This document shows, one piece after another, positions 24,391 to 34,656 of a stretch of 64,000 nucleotides of DNA. Each line of letters opens with the position of its first letter. Position 1 is the first letter of the stretch. The stretch is from Paenibacillus anaericanus (lineage in GTDB: Bacteria; Bacillota; Bacilli; Paenibacillales; Paenibacillaceae), in the NCBI RefSeq assembly GCF_003994475.1, contig NZ_RZNY01000006.1:140149-204148 (forward strand). The letters are read 5' to 3'. Position numbers and translations under genes: made by a program. The notes beneath the pieces were generated by a model. That model did no database searches and was not told the DNA's origin. It saw only the letters and a program-made list of their open reading frames with translations.

Positions 24391-25383
24391 CTATTTTACA
24401 TATATACGAGCTGTTTCTTCCCATATTTCGCCTGGAGCCAAACTGAACAACCCGATCTCATCAGCTGGAAGATCCACCTTTGGTGCGTTCACCAAATTGA
24501 TTTGTGGTTCAGGACAGAAGAAGCCTTCCGTCGCCCCATTGTTCCAGATCATCCATTGCTTATAAGAAGTACCCACGTCATAGACAAGAGTTACTCCATG
24601 TTTTGTATCTCGTAATTCCATCAGATTTCTACCGTTCTGTGGTGCCACCGTATAATGATTATCCAATGGAGCAAAGAATGGATTCACACCTTCACCTTGG
24701 AGCGCCTTCTCCTCTTCACTCAAAGGCTGGAATTTACCTGTCGGTAACATGCGCTCATTTAACTCCCAACGCTCTCCAATGGTCGCCTTCACTAGATAGT
24801 CTCCTGCCACCCCATTTGGTGCGAAAGGTGCATTTATAGCAGTATGGAAGGCTAGTAAGCAAGGCATCTCATTCGTACCTTCATTACGCACAAACAAATG
24901 CTGCGATAGTCCGTTCTCACTGAGTGTGTATTTCAATCTTATCGTAAACTTGAATGGCAGATATTTAAAAGATTCATGTTTCTCATCTACTACAGCTTTG
25001 ACGGTAACATAACTTTCAAATGGAGTTGTCCCGAAATCCTCTACTAGCCAAGGTGTTGTATGTAGAAAGCCGTGTAAATGATTCCCCGTAGCTTCCTCGT
25101 TCACTGGCAGTTGATACACTTCACCGCGCCATGGAAATTTTCCATCTTCATAGCGATTCGGTGGGAACAGCACCGGAATACCATAAATTCCAGGGTTGCT
25201 CTTAAAGTCTTCAATCTGGCCTTCTGCCGGTTCACGAAGAAAATTATAACCGCTTTCAAGATCACGAAATGCAATCAAATTCCCACCGATTTCGGGTAAA
25301 ATAGCTGCTTCATATTTTCCAAATTGTAACCATACTGCTTGCTCCCCTTGAAAAGATCCTTGATAAGCCTTATTGTCTGTCAT
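24391..25383 (-). CDS. Aldose 1-epimerase family protein
   Basis: This 330-residue protein has the mutarotase pattern: AAILPEIGGNLIAFRDL near the start, GIPVLFPPNRYEDGKFPW, the histidine-rich NHLHGFLHTTPW and CLLAFHTAINAPF, and FFCPEPQINLVNAP with the catalytic-glutamate region. It likely interconverts alpha and beta anomers of a sugar or sugar phosphate. GAAGGGAGAG precedes the ATG. It is on the same strand as the MFS gene at 25485, 101 bases downstream of that gene, and the two may form an operon. Confidence 0.88.
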   Translation of the reverse strand: MTDNKAYQGSFQGEQAVWLQFGKYEAAILPEIGGNLIAFRDLESGYNFLREPAEGQIEDFKSNPGIYGIPVLFPPNRYEDGKFPWRGEVYQLPVNEEATGNHLHGFLHTTPWLVEDFGTTPFESYVTVKAVVDEKHESFKYLPFKFTIRLKYTLSENGLSQHLFVRNEGTNEMPCLLAFHTAINAPFAPNGVAGDYLVKATIGERWELNERMLPTGKFQPLSEEEKALQGEGVNPFFAPLDNHYTVAPQNGRNLMELRDTKHGVTLVYDVGTSYKQWMIWNNGATEGFFCPEPQINLVNAPKVDLPADEIGLFSLAPGEIWEETARIYVK

Positions 25384-25484
25384 CTAACTAAACTCTCCCT
25401 TCAATAGTTGCTTAATAAGTACCATATCACTCACTTAGAGTAATAGGCAATCTCTTAATTCACCTTACTTTACATATAACAATC

Positions 25485-26750
25485 TCATGTATCACGCAAA
25501 ATACGTCGTCCCAAACTCATCATTAATAGAATCATAATAATACCAACCACTAGCTGCATTCCATATATTTGAGTCCAATTTGGCCAATGATCAATCCATC
25601 CATATACCTTACCACCTATTAAAGGTCCGAAGAAGGAAGCAACCCCAGTTATAGCAGAATACATCGCCGTATACATCGGCCTCTCCGATTTTGGTGTGTC
25701 ACCGATCATAAAATTAAAGGCAAGCTGGTTAAACCCGCCAACACCCACTCCAAATATCATCTGAGCTGTAAATAGTATCGGAAGTAACGGAAATATCGAT
25801 AACGTTCCCCATAATAAGATAGAAGTCGCAATCACGGGTAGTGTCCAGAACAACAGTCGCCTGTTGCTATATCTAGCATTGAGGTTACCCCACACATAAA
25901 AACTTGCCATCATAAACACCGTCTGCGTCACATTGATCAATGAGATCGTCTGATAGTTAATATGTAGCAGTTCCAGCATGACATAAGAATATAAAGGAAC
26001 AACCAAATTTTGTAGAAATAGAAAACTAGCTAGAAACAACGTCGGCTTCATAAAAGACGAGTCACGAAGTGGCTTCTTAAGCATGGGTATAAATTTACTC
26101 TCAGTCGAACGCTCAAATGGGATATCCGGATAGAAGAAGAACACAATGATATTCGCTGTGATGCAAATCCAAATAATTATATACAGATACAGAAATCCTT
26201 GACTACCGGGATAATGATCTAGAATCATTCCCCCCAAGAACATGAACAACGTACCGAGAGCGTTAAGCATCGTATTCCTAATTCCGAAATATCGCCCCCT
26301 AACCTTAGGTGGGACCATATCACTGATCGTTGAGTTCCAGAGCACCGCTCCCACTGTATTGAACAGAAACGCTGCGACATAAAAAACAATAAACGCTTGT
26401 ACCCACTTATCCTGCGAGAAAAGAAAAGGGACTAGTCCTGTAAATCCCCACAATAACCTATGCATTCCAACAAAAAAGACGAGCGGCCATTTTCGGCTAT
26501 TCAGTCTCTGAATGAGAAACGCAACGGCTAGCTGAGCTATATTCACAAATGTTGTGATCGCTAGCACAAAACCTATTTGCTCTGAGTTAGCTCCTAAATA
26601 CAGTAAAAATCCTGTAAGAAATTGTCCCCCGAGCAATGTTTGAAAGATAACTGAAGGAACACCTTCTAAAGTTGCAATCGTCAAATGCCTACGCTGTTGA
26701 GAAGTTTTTCGACGTTTGTTAAAAAGCCTCATTTTTACGATGCCTCTCAT
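25485..26750 (-). CDS. MFS transporter
   Basis: This 421-residue protein has about 12 membrane segments and a basic cytoplasmic N-terminus (RLFNKRRKTSQQRR). The segment PPKVRGRYFGIRNTMLNALG is the helix 4-5 loop found in sugar/peptide-type MFS proteins of Bacillales. AAAGGAG lies eight bases before the ATG. The substrate is unknown; the adjacent epimerase hints at a sugar. Confidence 0.82.
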   Translation of the reverse strand: MRGIVKMRLFNKRRKTSQQRRHLTIATLEGVPSVIFQTLLGGQFLTGFLLYLGANSEQIGFVLAITTFVNIAQLAVAFLIQRLNSRKWPLVFFVGMHRLLWGFTGLVPFLFSQDKWVQAFIVFYVAAFLFNTVGAVLWNSTISDMVPPKVRGRYFGIRNTMLNALGTLFMFLGGMILDHYPGSQGFLYLYIIIWICITANIIVFFFYPDIPFERSTESKFIPMLKKPLRDSSFMKPTLFLASFLFLQNLVVPLYSYVMLELLHINYQTISLINVTQTVFMMASFYVWGNLNARYSNRRLLFWTLPVIATSILLWGTLSIFPLLPILFTAQMIFGVGVGGFNQLAFNFMIGDTPKSERPMYTAMYSAITGVASFFGPLIGGKVYGWIDHWPNWTQIYGMQLVVGIIMILLMMSLGRRILRDT

Positions 26751-26910
26751 GCTGCATACTCCTTTTACCGCCTTTGCCGAAGGGAGTTCCTGCGGATAAA
26801 GCGATTATATTTGCTCCCCATACATAAAAATCAGCAAGTTTTGCATACTTCAAATAATGCGGTTTTTCTAGGCCGTAACTAAACCTCTTAGAATGGAGTG
26901 CAAGCTTAGA

Positions 26911-27849
26911 ATGCATAGCTCAGGAATTAGATTGTTATTTCCCCGTTTGTTAACTGGAGCGCTACTCATAGCTTTAGTGGCCTGCAGTAATCAGTCATCT
27001 CAATCTCAGTATGATATTCGTGACCATTCTCGTGATCCTTATGAACCGAGTATCCAATCGACAAATAAGAAGCCCATTACCGTGATTCCAACTGAAATTC
27101 TGACCAATACCGGTCACACGGCCTGGATTCCCCTTCAGCAAGTAGTCGAGAGTTTGGGACTCCGGCAGAAAGAAACTAAAGACTCGATAAAAATAGGGTT
27201 TTCGGATGTTATGTTTCAGGTACAACCCGGTCAAAATTCCGCCATTTCTAATGGACGCACTATCACATTATCTCAAGCCCCAATAGTGCAGAATGGTCAG
27301 GTATACCTCACCGCGAAATCACTATCTGAGCTACTCCAAACCCAGGTTCGGGTCGATTCCTGGACAAACTCACTACAGATCTTACCAATCAATAATTATA
27401 GTAAAGTAGAAGATACCCCACAGCAAACAGAGCAAAAATACGGTATTCTAGGTATTGCTGAGAACCGGAATGAACTTGTTACTTACGCCAAAAAATTTAT
27501 GGGGGTTCCCTATGAATTTGGAGCGGATCCTTATGAAAAATCTAAAACATTTGATTGCTCCTCTTTCACCCAACATGTGTTCAAGCGCTTTGGCAGCAGT
27601 CTCCCAAGACTTGCGAGAGAACAGGCCAAAGAAGGTACCCCAGTAAATCGAAGCGAACTAGTTCCGGGAGATCTTATCTTCTTCACAGTTAAAGGTCGAT
27701 TCGAAAGTGACAAAATACCCGGTCATGTCGGAATCTATATCGGCGACGGAAATTTTATCCATACTTGGGGAGATCCAGGAGTCCAAATCAGCCCATTAGA
27801 TTCTGGATATTGGAAGGACGTGACCCTCTTCATGCGCCGAACAAAATAA
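26911..27849 (+). CDS. Lipoprotein with copper amine oxidase-like N-domain and NlpC/P60 domain
   Basis: This 312-residue protein has a lipobox (LLIALVAC, lipid-modified Cys25), a domain around residues 65-160 with the strand pattern of copper amine oxidase N-terminal-like domains (TAWIPLQQVVESLGL, QVYLTAKSLSELL) and a C-terminal NlpC/P60 peptidase. The catalytic set is Cys216 (FDCSSF), His271 (GHVGIYIG) and His283 (FIHTWG). It should cleave peptide cross-links in the cell wall. The ATG at 26911 is used because GGAG lies 12 bases upstream; the ATG at 26893 lacks one. Confidence 0.88.
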   Translation: MHSSGIRLLFPRLLTGALLIALVACSNQSSQSQYDIRDHSRDPYEPSIQSTNKKPITVIPTEILTNTGHTAWIPLQQVVESLGLRQKETKDSIKIGFSDVMFQVQPGQNSAISNGRTITLSQAPIVQNGQVYLTAKSLSELLQTQVRVDSWTNSLQILPINNYSKVEDTPQQTEQKYGILGIAENRNELVTYAKKFMGVPYEFGADPYEKSKTFDCSSFTQHVFKRFGSSLPRLAREQAKEGTPVNRSELVPGDLIFFTVKGRFESDKIPGHVGIYIGDGNFIHTWGDPGVQISPLDSGYWKDVTLFMRRTK

Positions 27850-27871
27850 TCAGGATAGAATCCTAATCACC

Positions 27872-27898
27872 AGGGGGCTTTGTGCCCCTTGGCCCCCT
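27872..27898 (+). terminator. Terminator
   Basis: AGGGGGC (27872-27878) pairs with GCCCCCT (27892-27898), followed by T-rich sequence. Confidence 0.7.
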
Positions 27899-28013
27899 TT
27901 CTATCTTTTTATTACAAATTTCCTTTACTACTAATTACACAGTATAATGAATGTAAGCAATACTTTCTATATAATAAAATTACATACTGAAATGAACCTA
28001 GAGGAGAATAATA

Positions 28014-28922
28014 ATGGATAATTTGAAACAGGCATACGAAACCCTGGGACTTCCCGAGAACGCTTCCAGAGCGGATGTGGAGAAGGCCTTTGAAATCGAA
28101 TTAAGAAAATCTAAAAACCGCCAATCTACGACGAATTTGAAAGATGGAGAAGAAAGTGAATACACCATAAAACTCAAAGCCTATAAACAAATTGTTGAAT
28201 ATGAGGATCGATTAATCATAGAGGATAAGAATCGAGAGCGTTATCGAAAATGGGGTAAATTTGCTGGTCCTGCTGAGAAAGTAGATGATTTCTTCCGGAT
28301 ATATAAAGCTCGTGTCATCATTAGCCTAGTAGCAATTATCGTTCTTATTTTTGGAATAAATGCATTCATTGATCACCGAGAAGAACAAAAAAGACTTGCG
28401 GCGCTTCCTCCAGTCGATTTATCCATACTTTATGTTGGTAACTTTATGACGAATGATTCCAGCGGGAAAACGGAGGAGCTAGAGCAAGCCTTCCTAACGC
28501 AATTTCCCGAATTCAAACGGGTGGAGGTTACACTGACCTACCTTCCCTCTAGTGAAAGTGGCGGTCAGTCTGACTTAGCCTTTCAACAGAAAGCAATGGC
28601 TATGTTGGCTACTGAGGATCCAGATATTTATATTATGGACAAGCCTTCCTTTGAATGGCTAAGCAACAGCGGTGCCTTACAGCATCTCGATGTGGAAGCC
28701 GAAGGCGTCCTAAAGCCGTTATTACCTCCAGGCGCAGCAATTATAGCTCGTACAGAAGATGACACTTCGGATCATGTTTACGGTGTGGATGTAACTAACA
28801 GCACTCTAACCAACCAACTTCCAATTAACAATAAGAACATGATCATTACGGTTCGTGTAGATCCGAAGAAAATGGATAATGTTCTCCTATTCACACAGCG
28901 ATATTTGGAGAATATGAAATAA
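28014..28922 (+). CDS. Membrane protein with J-like N-domain and extracytoplasmic domain
   Basis: This 302-residue protein begins with a DnaJ-like helical segment (LKQAYETLGLPENASRADVEKAF) but the H-P-D motif essential for Hsp70 stimulation is not seen. One membrane segment follows at about residues 103-120 (VIISLVAIIVLIFGINAF). The outer domain (about 133-302) has a loose likeness to solute-binding proteins, with IYIMDKPSFEWLSNSGAL. GAGGAG lies upstream of the ATG. Similar composite proteins occur in Paenibacillus. Role unknown; it stands alone with its own terminator. Confidence 0.65.
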   Translation: MDNLKQAYETLGLPENASRADVEKAFEIELRKSKNRQSTTNLKDGEESEYTIKLKAYKQIVEYEDRLIIEDKNRERYRKWGKFAGPAEKVDDFFRIYKARVIISLVAIIVLIFGINAFIDHREEQKRLAALPPVDLSILYVGNFMTNDSSGKTEELEQAFLTQFPEFKRVEVTLTYLPSSESGGQSDLAFQQKAMAMLATEDPDIYIMDKPSFEWLSNSGALQHLDVEAEGVLKPLLPPGAAIIARTEDDTSDHVYGVDVTNSTLTNQLPINNKNMIITVRVDPKKMDNVLLFTQRYLENMK

Positions 28923-28940
28923 TATCTTATATATCCCTTC

Positions 28941-28970
28941 TATCCCAAAGCCAAAGTTGGCTTTGGGATA
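28941..28970 (+). terminator. Terminator
   Basis: TATCCCAAAGCCAA (28941-28954) and TTGGCTTTGGGATA (28957-28970) are perfect inverted repeats. Confidence 0.8.
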
Positions 28971-29030
28971 ATTTATTTTCCCCTGAAAATATGTGATTGA
29001 TTTATTGAACTACATCATCTATTATACTGG

Positions 29031-29048
29031 TATAAACGCGCGTTTATA
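29031..29048. promoter_or_regulatory. LacI-type operator (autoregulatory)
   Basis: TATAAACGCGCGTTTATA is a perfect 18-base palindrome with a CG centre, typical of LacI-family operators, 15 bases upstream of the regulator's start codon. A related site lies at 30157-30170 before the phosphorylase gene. Confidence 0.75.
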
Positions 29049-29063
29049 GAAAGAAGGACTACC

Positions 29064-30116
29064 ATGCGCAGCGAAGATATTGCTAAGTTAGCCGGGGTGT
29101 CCCGTAGTACGGTATCCCGCGTTATCAACAACTACCCTAATGTTCCAGCCGCTACCCGGGATAAGGTGCTTAAGGTTATTGAGCAACACCATTACGAACC
29201 GAATAGCTTCGCTAGAGCGTTAGCAGGTAAAAGTACAGACACCATTGGTTTGTTCGCCATCAGTATGAATGAAAATGCAGACGCAAGCCGGATTTACCAG
29301 AACAGCTATTTCGCCCCTATTGTCGACCTCGTCGTCGATACAGCGAACGCCCAAGGATTCTACGTACTGATTCATACGATTTATTCACCGGGTGATTTCC
29401 AAAAGGTAAAACAGGCGTTTTTGCAGAAGCGAATTGACGGAGGCATTCTAGTTGGTACGCAGAAAGACATCAATTTCGTGTCTGATATGGTGGGACATGG
29501 CGCTCCATTGGTACTTATCGACTATGACATAACCGAGATCATAGCGGAGCGTCTCGATAAGAATCATTTGTCGATCATTAACTCTAGGGACTACGAAGGT
29601 ACTGTCGAAGCCATCGAGTATTTGATCAAGCTAGGTCACCGCGAAATTGGTATCATCAAGGGACGAATGAGCACATTCTCAGGACGCGAGCGGTATTTAG
29701 CTTATGAGAGCACTATGATGAAGCACGGTCTCCCTATTCTGGATAACTTCGTTCTGGCCGGCGACTTTCTGAAAGAAAGCGCTTATCGTGAAGTCTTGAA
29801 TCTACTGCACTCTGGGAAATTACCAACAGCCCTATTCTGTTCAAATGATGCGATGGCTGTATCAGCTATGGAAGCCTTGATGGAACATGGGGTTCACGTT
29901 CCAGATGATATTTCCATCGTTGGGTTCGATGATGCACTGCTTGCTTCTCATGTCAGCCCGAAATTAACCACAGTGCGACTGCCAATTGATGACATGTCCA
30001 AAGCAGCGGTCGAGAAAATCATTGAGCTATGTCAGTCTGGACAGTCTGCCTTCAGTACTGCTAGCTTTCCAACTCGTCTCGTGGTTAGGGATTCCTGTAA
30101 GACGCCCGCCATATAA
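29064..30116 (+). CDS. LacI-family transcriptional regulator
   Basis: This 350-residue protein has an N-terminal helix-turn-helix with the LacI signature (IAKLAGVSRSTVSRVINN) and hinge (YEPNSFARALAG), then a periplasmic-binding-like effector domain ending with VSIVGFDDALLASH. The family represses sugar genes and releases DNA on sugar binding. It sits directly upstream of cellobiose phosphorylase on the same strand, and matching operator palindromes lie before both genes. The likely effector is cellobiose or a breakdown product (inference). Confidence 0.92.
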   Translation: MRSEDIAKLAGVSRSTVSRVINNYPNVPAATRDKVLKVIEQHHYEPNSFARALAGKSTDTIGLFAISMNENADASRIYQNSYFAPIVDLVVDTANAQGFYVLIHTIYSPGDFQKVKQAFLQKRIDGGILVGTQKDINFVSDMVGHGAPLVLIDYDITEIIAERLDKNHLSIINSRDYEGTVEAIEYLIKLGHREIGIIKGRMSTFSGRERYLAYESTMMKHGLPILDNFVLAGDFLKESAYREVLNLLHSGKLPTALFCSNDAMAVSAMEALMEHGVHVPDDISIVGFDDALLASHVSPKLTTVRLPIDDMSKAAVEKIIELCQSGQSAFSTASFPTRLVVRDSCKTPAI

Positions 30117-30156
30117 TATGCGGGCCCCTCGTTAGAGGTATATTTTTTGCAACAAA

Positions 30157-30170
30157 ATAAACGCGCGTTC
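30157..30170. promoter_or_regulatory. LacI-type operator before cellobiose phosphorylase gene
   Basis: ATAAACGCGCGTTC shares the AAACGCGCGTT core of the palindrome at 29031-29048, with one half degenerate at its end. It lies 26 bases upstream of the phosphorylase ATG. Confidence 0.7.
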
Positions 30171-30195
30171 ACAAACGGAAGGAGAGTTATTATCC

Positions 30196-32631
30196 ATGAA
30201 ATTTGGTACATTTGATGACGTTCGCAAAGAGTATGTTATTAACACCCCTAAGACACCTTACCCTTGGATTAACTATTTAGGTAACGAGCAATTTTTCGGT
30301 CTGATCTCCAATACGGCCGGTGGGTACACTTTCTACAGAGATGCACGACTTCGCAGATTGACACGTTACCGCTATAATAATATTCCTTTAGATTCAGGCG
30401 GTCGTTACTACTATCTCTACGATAATGGTGATTTCTGGACCCCTGGCTGGATGCCAGTTAAACGGGATCTCGATTTCTACGAATGTCGTCATGGTCTTGG
30501 ATATACCTCCATTACTGGCGAACGGAATGGGATTTCCGTGAATCAATTGGCCTTTGTGCCACTTGGCCATAATGCAGAAGTTCATCGTCTCGTCGTTAAA
30601 AATACTGGAAGTGAATCGAAATCAGTTAAACTCTTCTCTTTTGCCGAGTTCTGCCTGTGGAACGCGCAAGATGATATGACCAACTTCCAACGCAATCTCA
30701 GCACTGGGGAAGTTGAAGTGAAGGATTCCGTTATTTATCACAAAACAGAATATCGCGAACGTAGAAATCATTATGCTTTTTATTCCGTAAACAAACCTAT
30801 CAACGGTTTTGATACTGACCGTGAATCATTCGTCGGTATGTACAATGGACTCGACAACCCACAAGCTGTAGCTGCCGGAGAAGCAACCAATTCTGTAGCT
30901 AGCGGATGGTCCCCTATTGGCTCTCACGCCCTGAACATTACGCTGGAACCGGGTGAAGAACAAAGTTTCATATTTGTACTTGGCTATATCGAGAACGAAG
31001 AAGATGACAAATGGGAATCCCTTAACGTTGTCAACAAGAAACCAGCATTAGCGATGATTGAGAAGTTCGCTACTGACGACCAAGTTGATGCTGCCCTCGC
31101 CGATCTAGCGGCTCACTGGGATAACCTCCTATCCAAGTATCAGATTCAAAGTGGAGATGACAAGCTGAATCGGATGGTCAATATCTGGAATCCGTATCAA
31201 TGCATGGTCACTTTCAATATGTCTCGTTCAGCTTCTTACTTCGAGTCCGGTATTGGGCGCGGTATGGGCTTCCGAGATTCCAATCAGGATCTGCTTGGAT
31301 TCGTACATCAAATTCCAGAGCGTGCGAAAGAACGTATTCTTGACATCGCCGCAACACAGTTCGAAGACGGTAGTGCCTATCACCAGTATCAACCGCTAAC
31401 GAAAAAGGGTAATAATGAAGTCGGAACCGGCTTTAACGATGATCCGCTCTGGCTCATCCTTGGTACATCTGCTTATATTAAAGAAACAGGTGATACCAGC
31501 ATTCTAGATGAACAAGTACCGTTCGACAGTAATCCAGATAACACGGCTACCCTGTTCGAACATTTGAAGCGCTCATTTGAACATGTGACTAACAACCTGG
31601 GACCTCATGGTTTGCCATTGATTGGTCGGGCAGATTGGAATGACTGTCTGAACCTGAACTGCTTCTCCAAAGAACCGGGAGAGTCTTTCCAAACAACTGC
31701 AAACATTGAAGGTCGTGTGGCAGAGTCTGTCTTTATTGCAGGACTGTTTGTCTTCGTTGGCCCAGACTATGCTGAAATTTGCCGGATGCGTGGACTTGAT
31801 GATGTTGCTACTGATGCGGAAGATAAGATTGACAACATGCGTGATATCACACTGACACATGGTTTCGATGGAGACTGGTTCCTACGTGCCTATGATCATT
31901 ACGGCGATAAGATCGGTAGCAAAGAAAACGAAGAAGGTCAAATCTTCATCGAACCGCAAGGTATTTGCGTTATGGCTGGTATCGGTGTGGAGAACGGAGA
32001 AGCTCAAAAGGCACTCACTGCAGTGGAAGAGCATCTTGACACAAAATACGGTATCGTACTGCAACAGCCTCCTTATTCGAAATATTATTTAAACCTTGGG
32101 GAAATTTCGACGTATCCACCAGGATACAAAGAGAATGCCGGTATCTTCTGCCACAATAACCCATGGATCATGATTGCAGAAACTGTGCTTGGACATGGAG
32201 ATAGAGCGTTTGATATCTATGCTAAAATCGCTCCTGCGTACTTGGAAGATATCAGTGAAATTCACCGGACGGAGCCTTACGTCTATTCGCAAATGATCGC
32301 AGGTAAAGATGCTGTTAATCATGGGGAAGCGAAGAATTCATGGCTGACAGGTACCGCCGCTTGGAACTATGTCGCCATTACTCAATCCATTCTTGGGGTG
32401 CAAGCAGACTTTGCTGGTCTCAAAGTGGATCCATGTATCCCTACTGCGTGGGATGGGTTTGAAATTACTCGTGTATTCCGTGGCGATACTTACGTGATCA
32501 AGGTAAGTAATCCTGATCATGTATCTAAAGGTATCAAGAGTATTACAATAGACGGGGTATTGGTAGAAGGCAACATTATTACTCCTGTTGGTGACGGCGG
32601 AACTCATAACGTCCATGTTGTGCTTGGTTAA
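30196..32631 (+). CDS. cbp: Cellobiose phosphorylase, GH94
   Basis: Cellobiose phosphorylase splits cellobiose with phosphate into glucose 1-phosphate and glucose in the cytoplasm. The 811-residue protein closely matches the Clostridium thermocellum-type enzyme in length and motifs: [15 protein letters not shown] at the start, [19 protein letters not shown], and [16 protein letters not shown] holding the catalytic aspartate (about residue 480). The sequence ends with the [14 protein letters not shown] segment seen in those enzymes. GGAAGGAGAG precedes the ATG. It is preceded by a LacI regulator and operator; a GH5 glycanase lies downstream on the other strand. Confidence 0.95.
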   Translation: MKFGTFDDVRKEYVINTPKTPYPWINYLGNEQFFGLISNTAGGYTFYRDARLRRLTRYRYNNIPLDSGGRYYYLYDNGDFWTPGWMPVKRDLDFYECRHGLGYTSITGERNGISVNQLAFVPLGHNAEVHRLVVKNTGSESKSVKLFSFAEFCLWNAQDDMTNFQRNLSTGEVEVKDSVIYHKTEYRERRNHYAFYSVNKPINGFDTDRESFVGMYNGLDNPQAVAAGEATNSVASGWSPIGSHALNITLEPGEEQSFIFVLGYIENEEDDKWESLNVVNKKPALAMIEKFATDDQVDAALADLAAHWDNLLSKYQIQSGDDKLNRMVNIWNPYQCMVTFNMSRSASYFESGIGRGMGFRDSNQDLLGFVHQIPERAKERILDIAATQFEDGSAYHQYQPLTKKGNNEVGTGFNDDPLWLILGTSAYIKETGDTSILDEQVPFDSNPDNTATLFEHLKRSFEHVTNNLGPHGLPLIGRADWNDCLNLNCFSKEPGESFQTTANIEGRVAESVFIAGLFVFVGPDYAEICRMRGLDDVATDAEDKIDNMRDITLTHGFDGDWFLRAYDHYGDKIGSKENEEGQIFIEPQGICVMAGIGVENGEAQKALTAVEEHLDTKYGIVLQQPPYSKYYLNLGEISTYPPGYKENAGIFCHNNPWIMIAETVLGHGDRAFDIYAKIAPAYLEDISEIHRTEPYVYSQMIAGKDAVNHGEAKNSWLTGTAAWNYVAITQSILGVQADFAGLKVDPCIPTAWDGFEITRVFRGDTYVIKVSNPDHVSKGIKSITIDGVLVEGNIITPVGDGGTHNVHVVLG

Positions 32632-32662
32632 CTCTCAACCGCTAAATTGTAAATAAACTTCT

Positions 32663-32723
32663 TAACACAGGGAACCCCAGTCCCTACCGATCGATGGTAG
32701 TGGAACTGGGGTTCCCTGTGTTA
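32663..32723. terminator. Long bidirectional terminator
   Basis: TAACACAGGGAACCCCAGT (32663-32681) is a perfect 19-base inverted repeat of the sequence at 32705-32723, with CCTACC/GGTAG extending inside. It separates convergent genes. Confidence 0.85.
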
Positions 32724-32764
32724 GTTCAGATCATGCTGAACATACCACTCTTCGATAATTCCGA

Positions 32765-33538
32765 TTATCGTTTTGTTGCTTCAAAAGTCATGATCCCACC
32801 GGCATGCGTTGGGGCAGTTCCATATGAATAATCTGCGCTGATAGAGACCTCTGTGTATCCAATACTTTCAAGAAGTAGTTTAAATTCGTGAATTCCGTAC
32901 CAGCAAAGTGGAAACCTCTGTAACTCCGACTGAAGTAGATTCCCCTCGCTCCATTTCTCGTATTTCAATAGAGAGACTGTTCTTTGCTTAAGAAAATCTA
33001 GTTCAATGAGTCGACTCTCTAACGTAATGACCTCACGAGGCGGAATTTCCCATGTCCGCATAGACACCTTTCCTACCTCAAGCTCGACATCAAGAAATAA
33101 ATCAAGCGTTAACCGTCCACCAAATTGTAAATGGTTATAAAAATTTTGTAGAGCTTGAACGGCTTCCCTTCTGTTTTCTATTAATTGAAAAGATCCCGCC
33201 GGAATAATAATGTCAGCGTACATTTCATCGAGTGAAAAATCCTGCATATTGCCATGATATAATACGGTGGATAATCCTCGTTCATGGCACTGATTACGAC
33301 AAGATTCAAGCATGGCATCAGAATAATCAATTCCTTCGATTGCAATCCCAGATTCCAATAATGGCACCAGCACTCTACCAGTACCACATCCTACCTCAAG
33401 CGTCTTTCCCTCACGTCCAGTCAGTCTCTCTTTGTAATATTCGACATCGCCAGTAGAATAACCGACTGGTTTACTAAGTTCGTAAACTTCCGTACAGAGG
33501 GTTCCATATGAACTATATATAATTATCAAACCTTTCAT
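32765..33538 (-). CDS. Class I SAM-dependent methyltransferase
   Basis: This protein of up to 257 residues has motif I KTLEVGCGTGRVLVPLL, motif II ALEGIDYSDAML-type (here IEGIDYSDAML), and DIIIPAGSFQLI as motif IV-like. The target substrate is unknown. The ATG at 33538 has no clear ribosome binding site; family members start near LCTEVYELSKPVGY, so the true start may lie about 14 residues later or the 5' end may be slightly changed. Confidence 0.8.
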   Translation of the reverse strand: MKGLIIIYSSYGTLCTEVYELSKPVGYSTGDVEYYKERLTGREGKTLEVGCGTGRVLVPLLESGIAIEGIDYSDAMLESCRNQCHERGLSTVLYHGNMQDFSLDEMYADIIIPAGSFQLIENRREAVQALQNFYNHLQFGGRLTLDLFLDVELEVGKVSMRTWEIPPREVITLESRLIELDFLKQRTVSLLKYEKWSEGNLLQSELQRFPLCWYGIHEFKLLLESIGYTEVSISADYSYGTAPTHAGGIMTFEATKR

Positions 33539-33559
33539 TTAGTAATGATAGCGTTTCTG

Positions 33560-34456
33560 TTACATGCTCTCACGAAGCTTGGATCGTACATATTTACCAG
33601 AGGGTGTCAGATCTTGATCGCTCCAGTTCCCTTGTGATGCAGCTCCAGGCAATAATACTGCCGAATCCTCAATACGGTCGGACAAATTCCAATTGATCCA
33701 ACTAATCCCCTTCTCATTTAGAAAGTTCAACCACACATCAGACTCTTGCGTAAATACTCCTCCATCACCGGATGCTAGTGTAGTGCCCCATTCACTTACA
33801 AAAATCGCTGCCCCCTTATCAAGCGCATACATGATCTTATCGCGGAGCTCCTGACCATGGGTTCCAGCGTAAAAGTGAGCGACATACATAATATTATCCT
33901 CCGCAAGTGGGTGATCCGCTGCATGATGAACATCTTGGCTCCATGTACCCGTGCCTACCAAAATTATATTGTCTTTATCGTACTGTCTAATGACCGGAAT
34001 AAGTTCCTCTGCATAGGGCCTAATCACATCATTCCAAGTCACGTTGACTCCATTAGGCTCGTTACAAATTTCGTATATGATGTTTGGATATCCTGCGTAC
34101 AATTGGGCCATCTCGGCGAAAAAGACCATGGCTTCTTCTTTATGTAAGTTGGGATCATTGTCTGATAGAATGTGCCAGTCAATGATTACATATAGCCCAA
34201 GTTCAATGGAAGCCTCTACAGCTTCTTTAACCTCGTTCTTAAGCTCAGGGTGCTCGATATATCCGTTCTCCCCTGTATACAGCGCAACCCTGTACACGTT
34301 GATATTCCAATCATCACGCAACCACTGGATCGTTTCCTTGTTAACGTAATGAGGATACCATTGAAGTCCATGTGAGCTAATCCCCCGCAATTGTACCCTT
34401 TCGCCTTGCTCATCATACAGTCCTGTACCTTTGACATGCAGCTTTCCTAAAGGCAT
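33560..34456 (-). CDS. GH5-family endoglucanase, no signal peptide
   Basis: This 298-residue glycoside hydrolase has the GH5 (subfamily 2-like) plan: [15 protein letters not shown] at the start, the acid/base Glu133 in [21 protein letters not shown], and the nucleophile Glu222 in FVSEWGTT. It hydrolyses beta-1,4-glucans or related oligosaccharides. No signal peptide is seen, so it is either cytoplasmic (fitting with cellobiose phosphorylase nearby) or secreted in an unusual way. GGAG lies nine bases before the ATG. It overlaps no neighbour; 21 bases separate it from the methyltransferase gene. Confidence 0.9.
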   Translation of the reverse strand: MPLGKLHVKGTGLYDEQGERVQLRGISSHGLQWYPHYVNKETIQWLRDDWNINVYRVALYTGENGYIEHPELKNEVKEAVEASIELGLYVIIDWHILSDNDPNLHKEEAMVFFAEMAQLYAGYPNIIYEICNEPNGVNVTWNDVIRPYAEELIPVIRQYDKDNIILVGTGTWSQDVHHAADHPLAEDNIMYVAHFYAGTHGQELRDKIMYALDKGAAIFVSEWGTTLASGDGGVFTQESDVWLNFLNEKGISWINWNLSDRIEDSAVLLPGAASQGNWSDQDLTPSGKYVRSKLRESM

Positions 34457-34656
34457 AATTATTTTCTCCTTCCATAGTTTTCGTGTGTTTTATATATTTC
34501 ACATATATTTTAATTTTTAAGAGGAGCATTTACTAGTCCAAAATCGTTCTTATTAGGTATAAATACTTATTACAAAAAAACAGTGTATCCCCTTTTGTCT
34601 CTCAATGCTATAATCATGGTATACATATCCAATATCTCAGGGAGGTCCTAATACCT

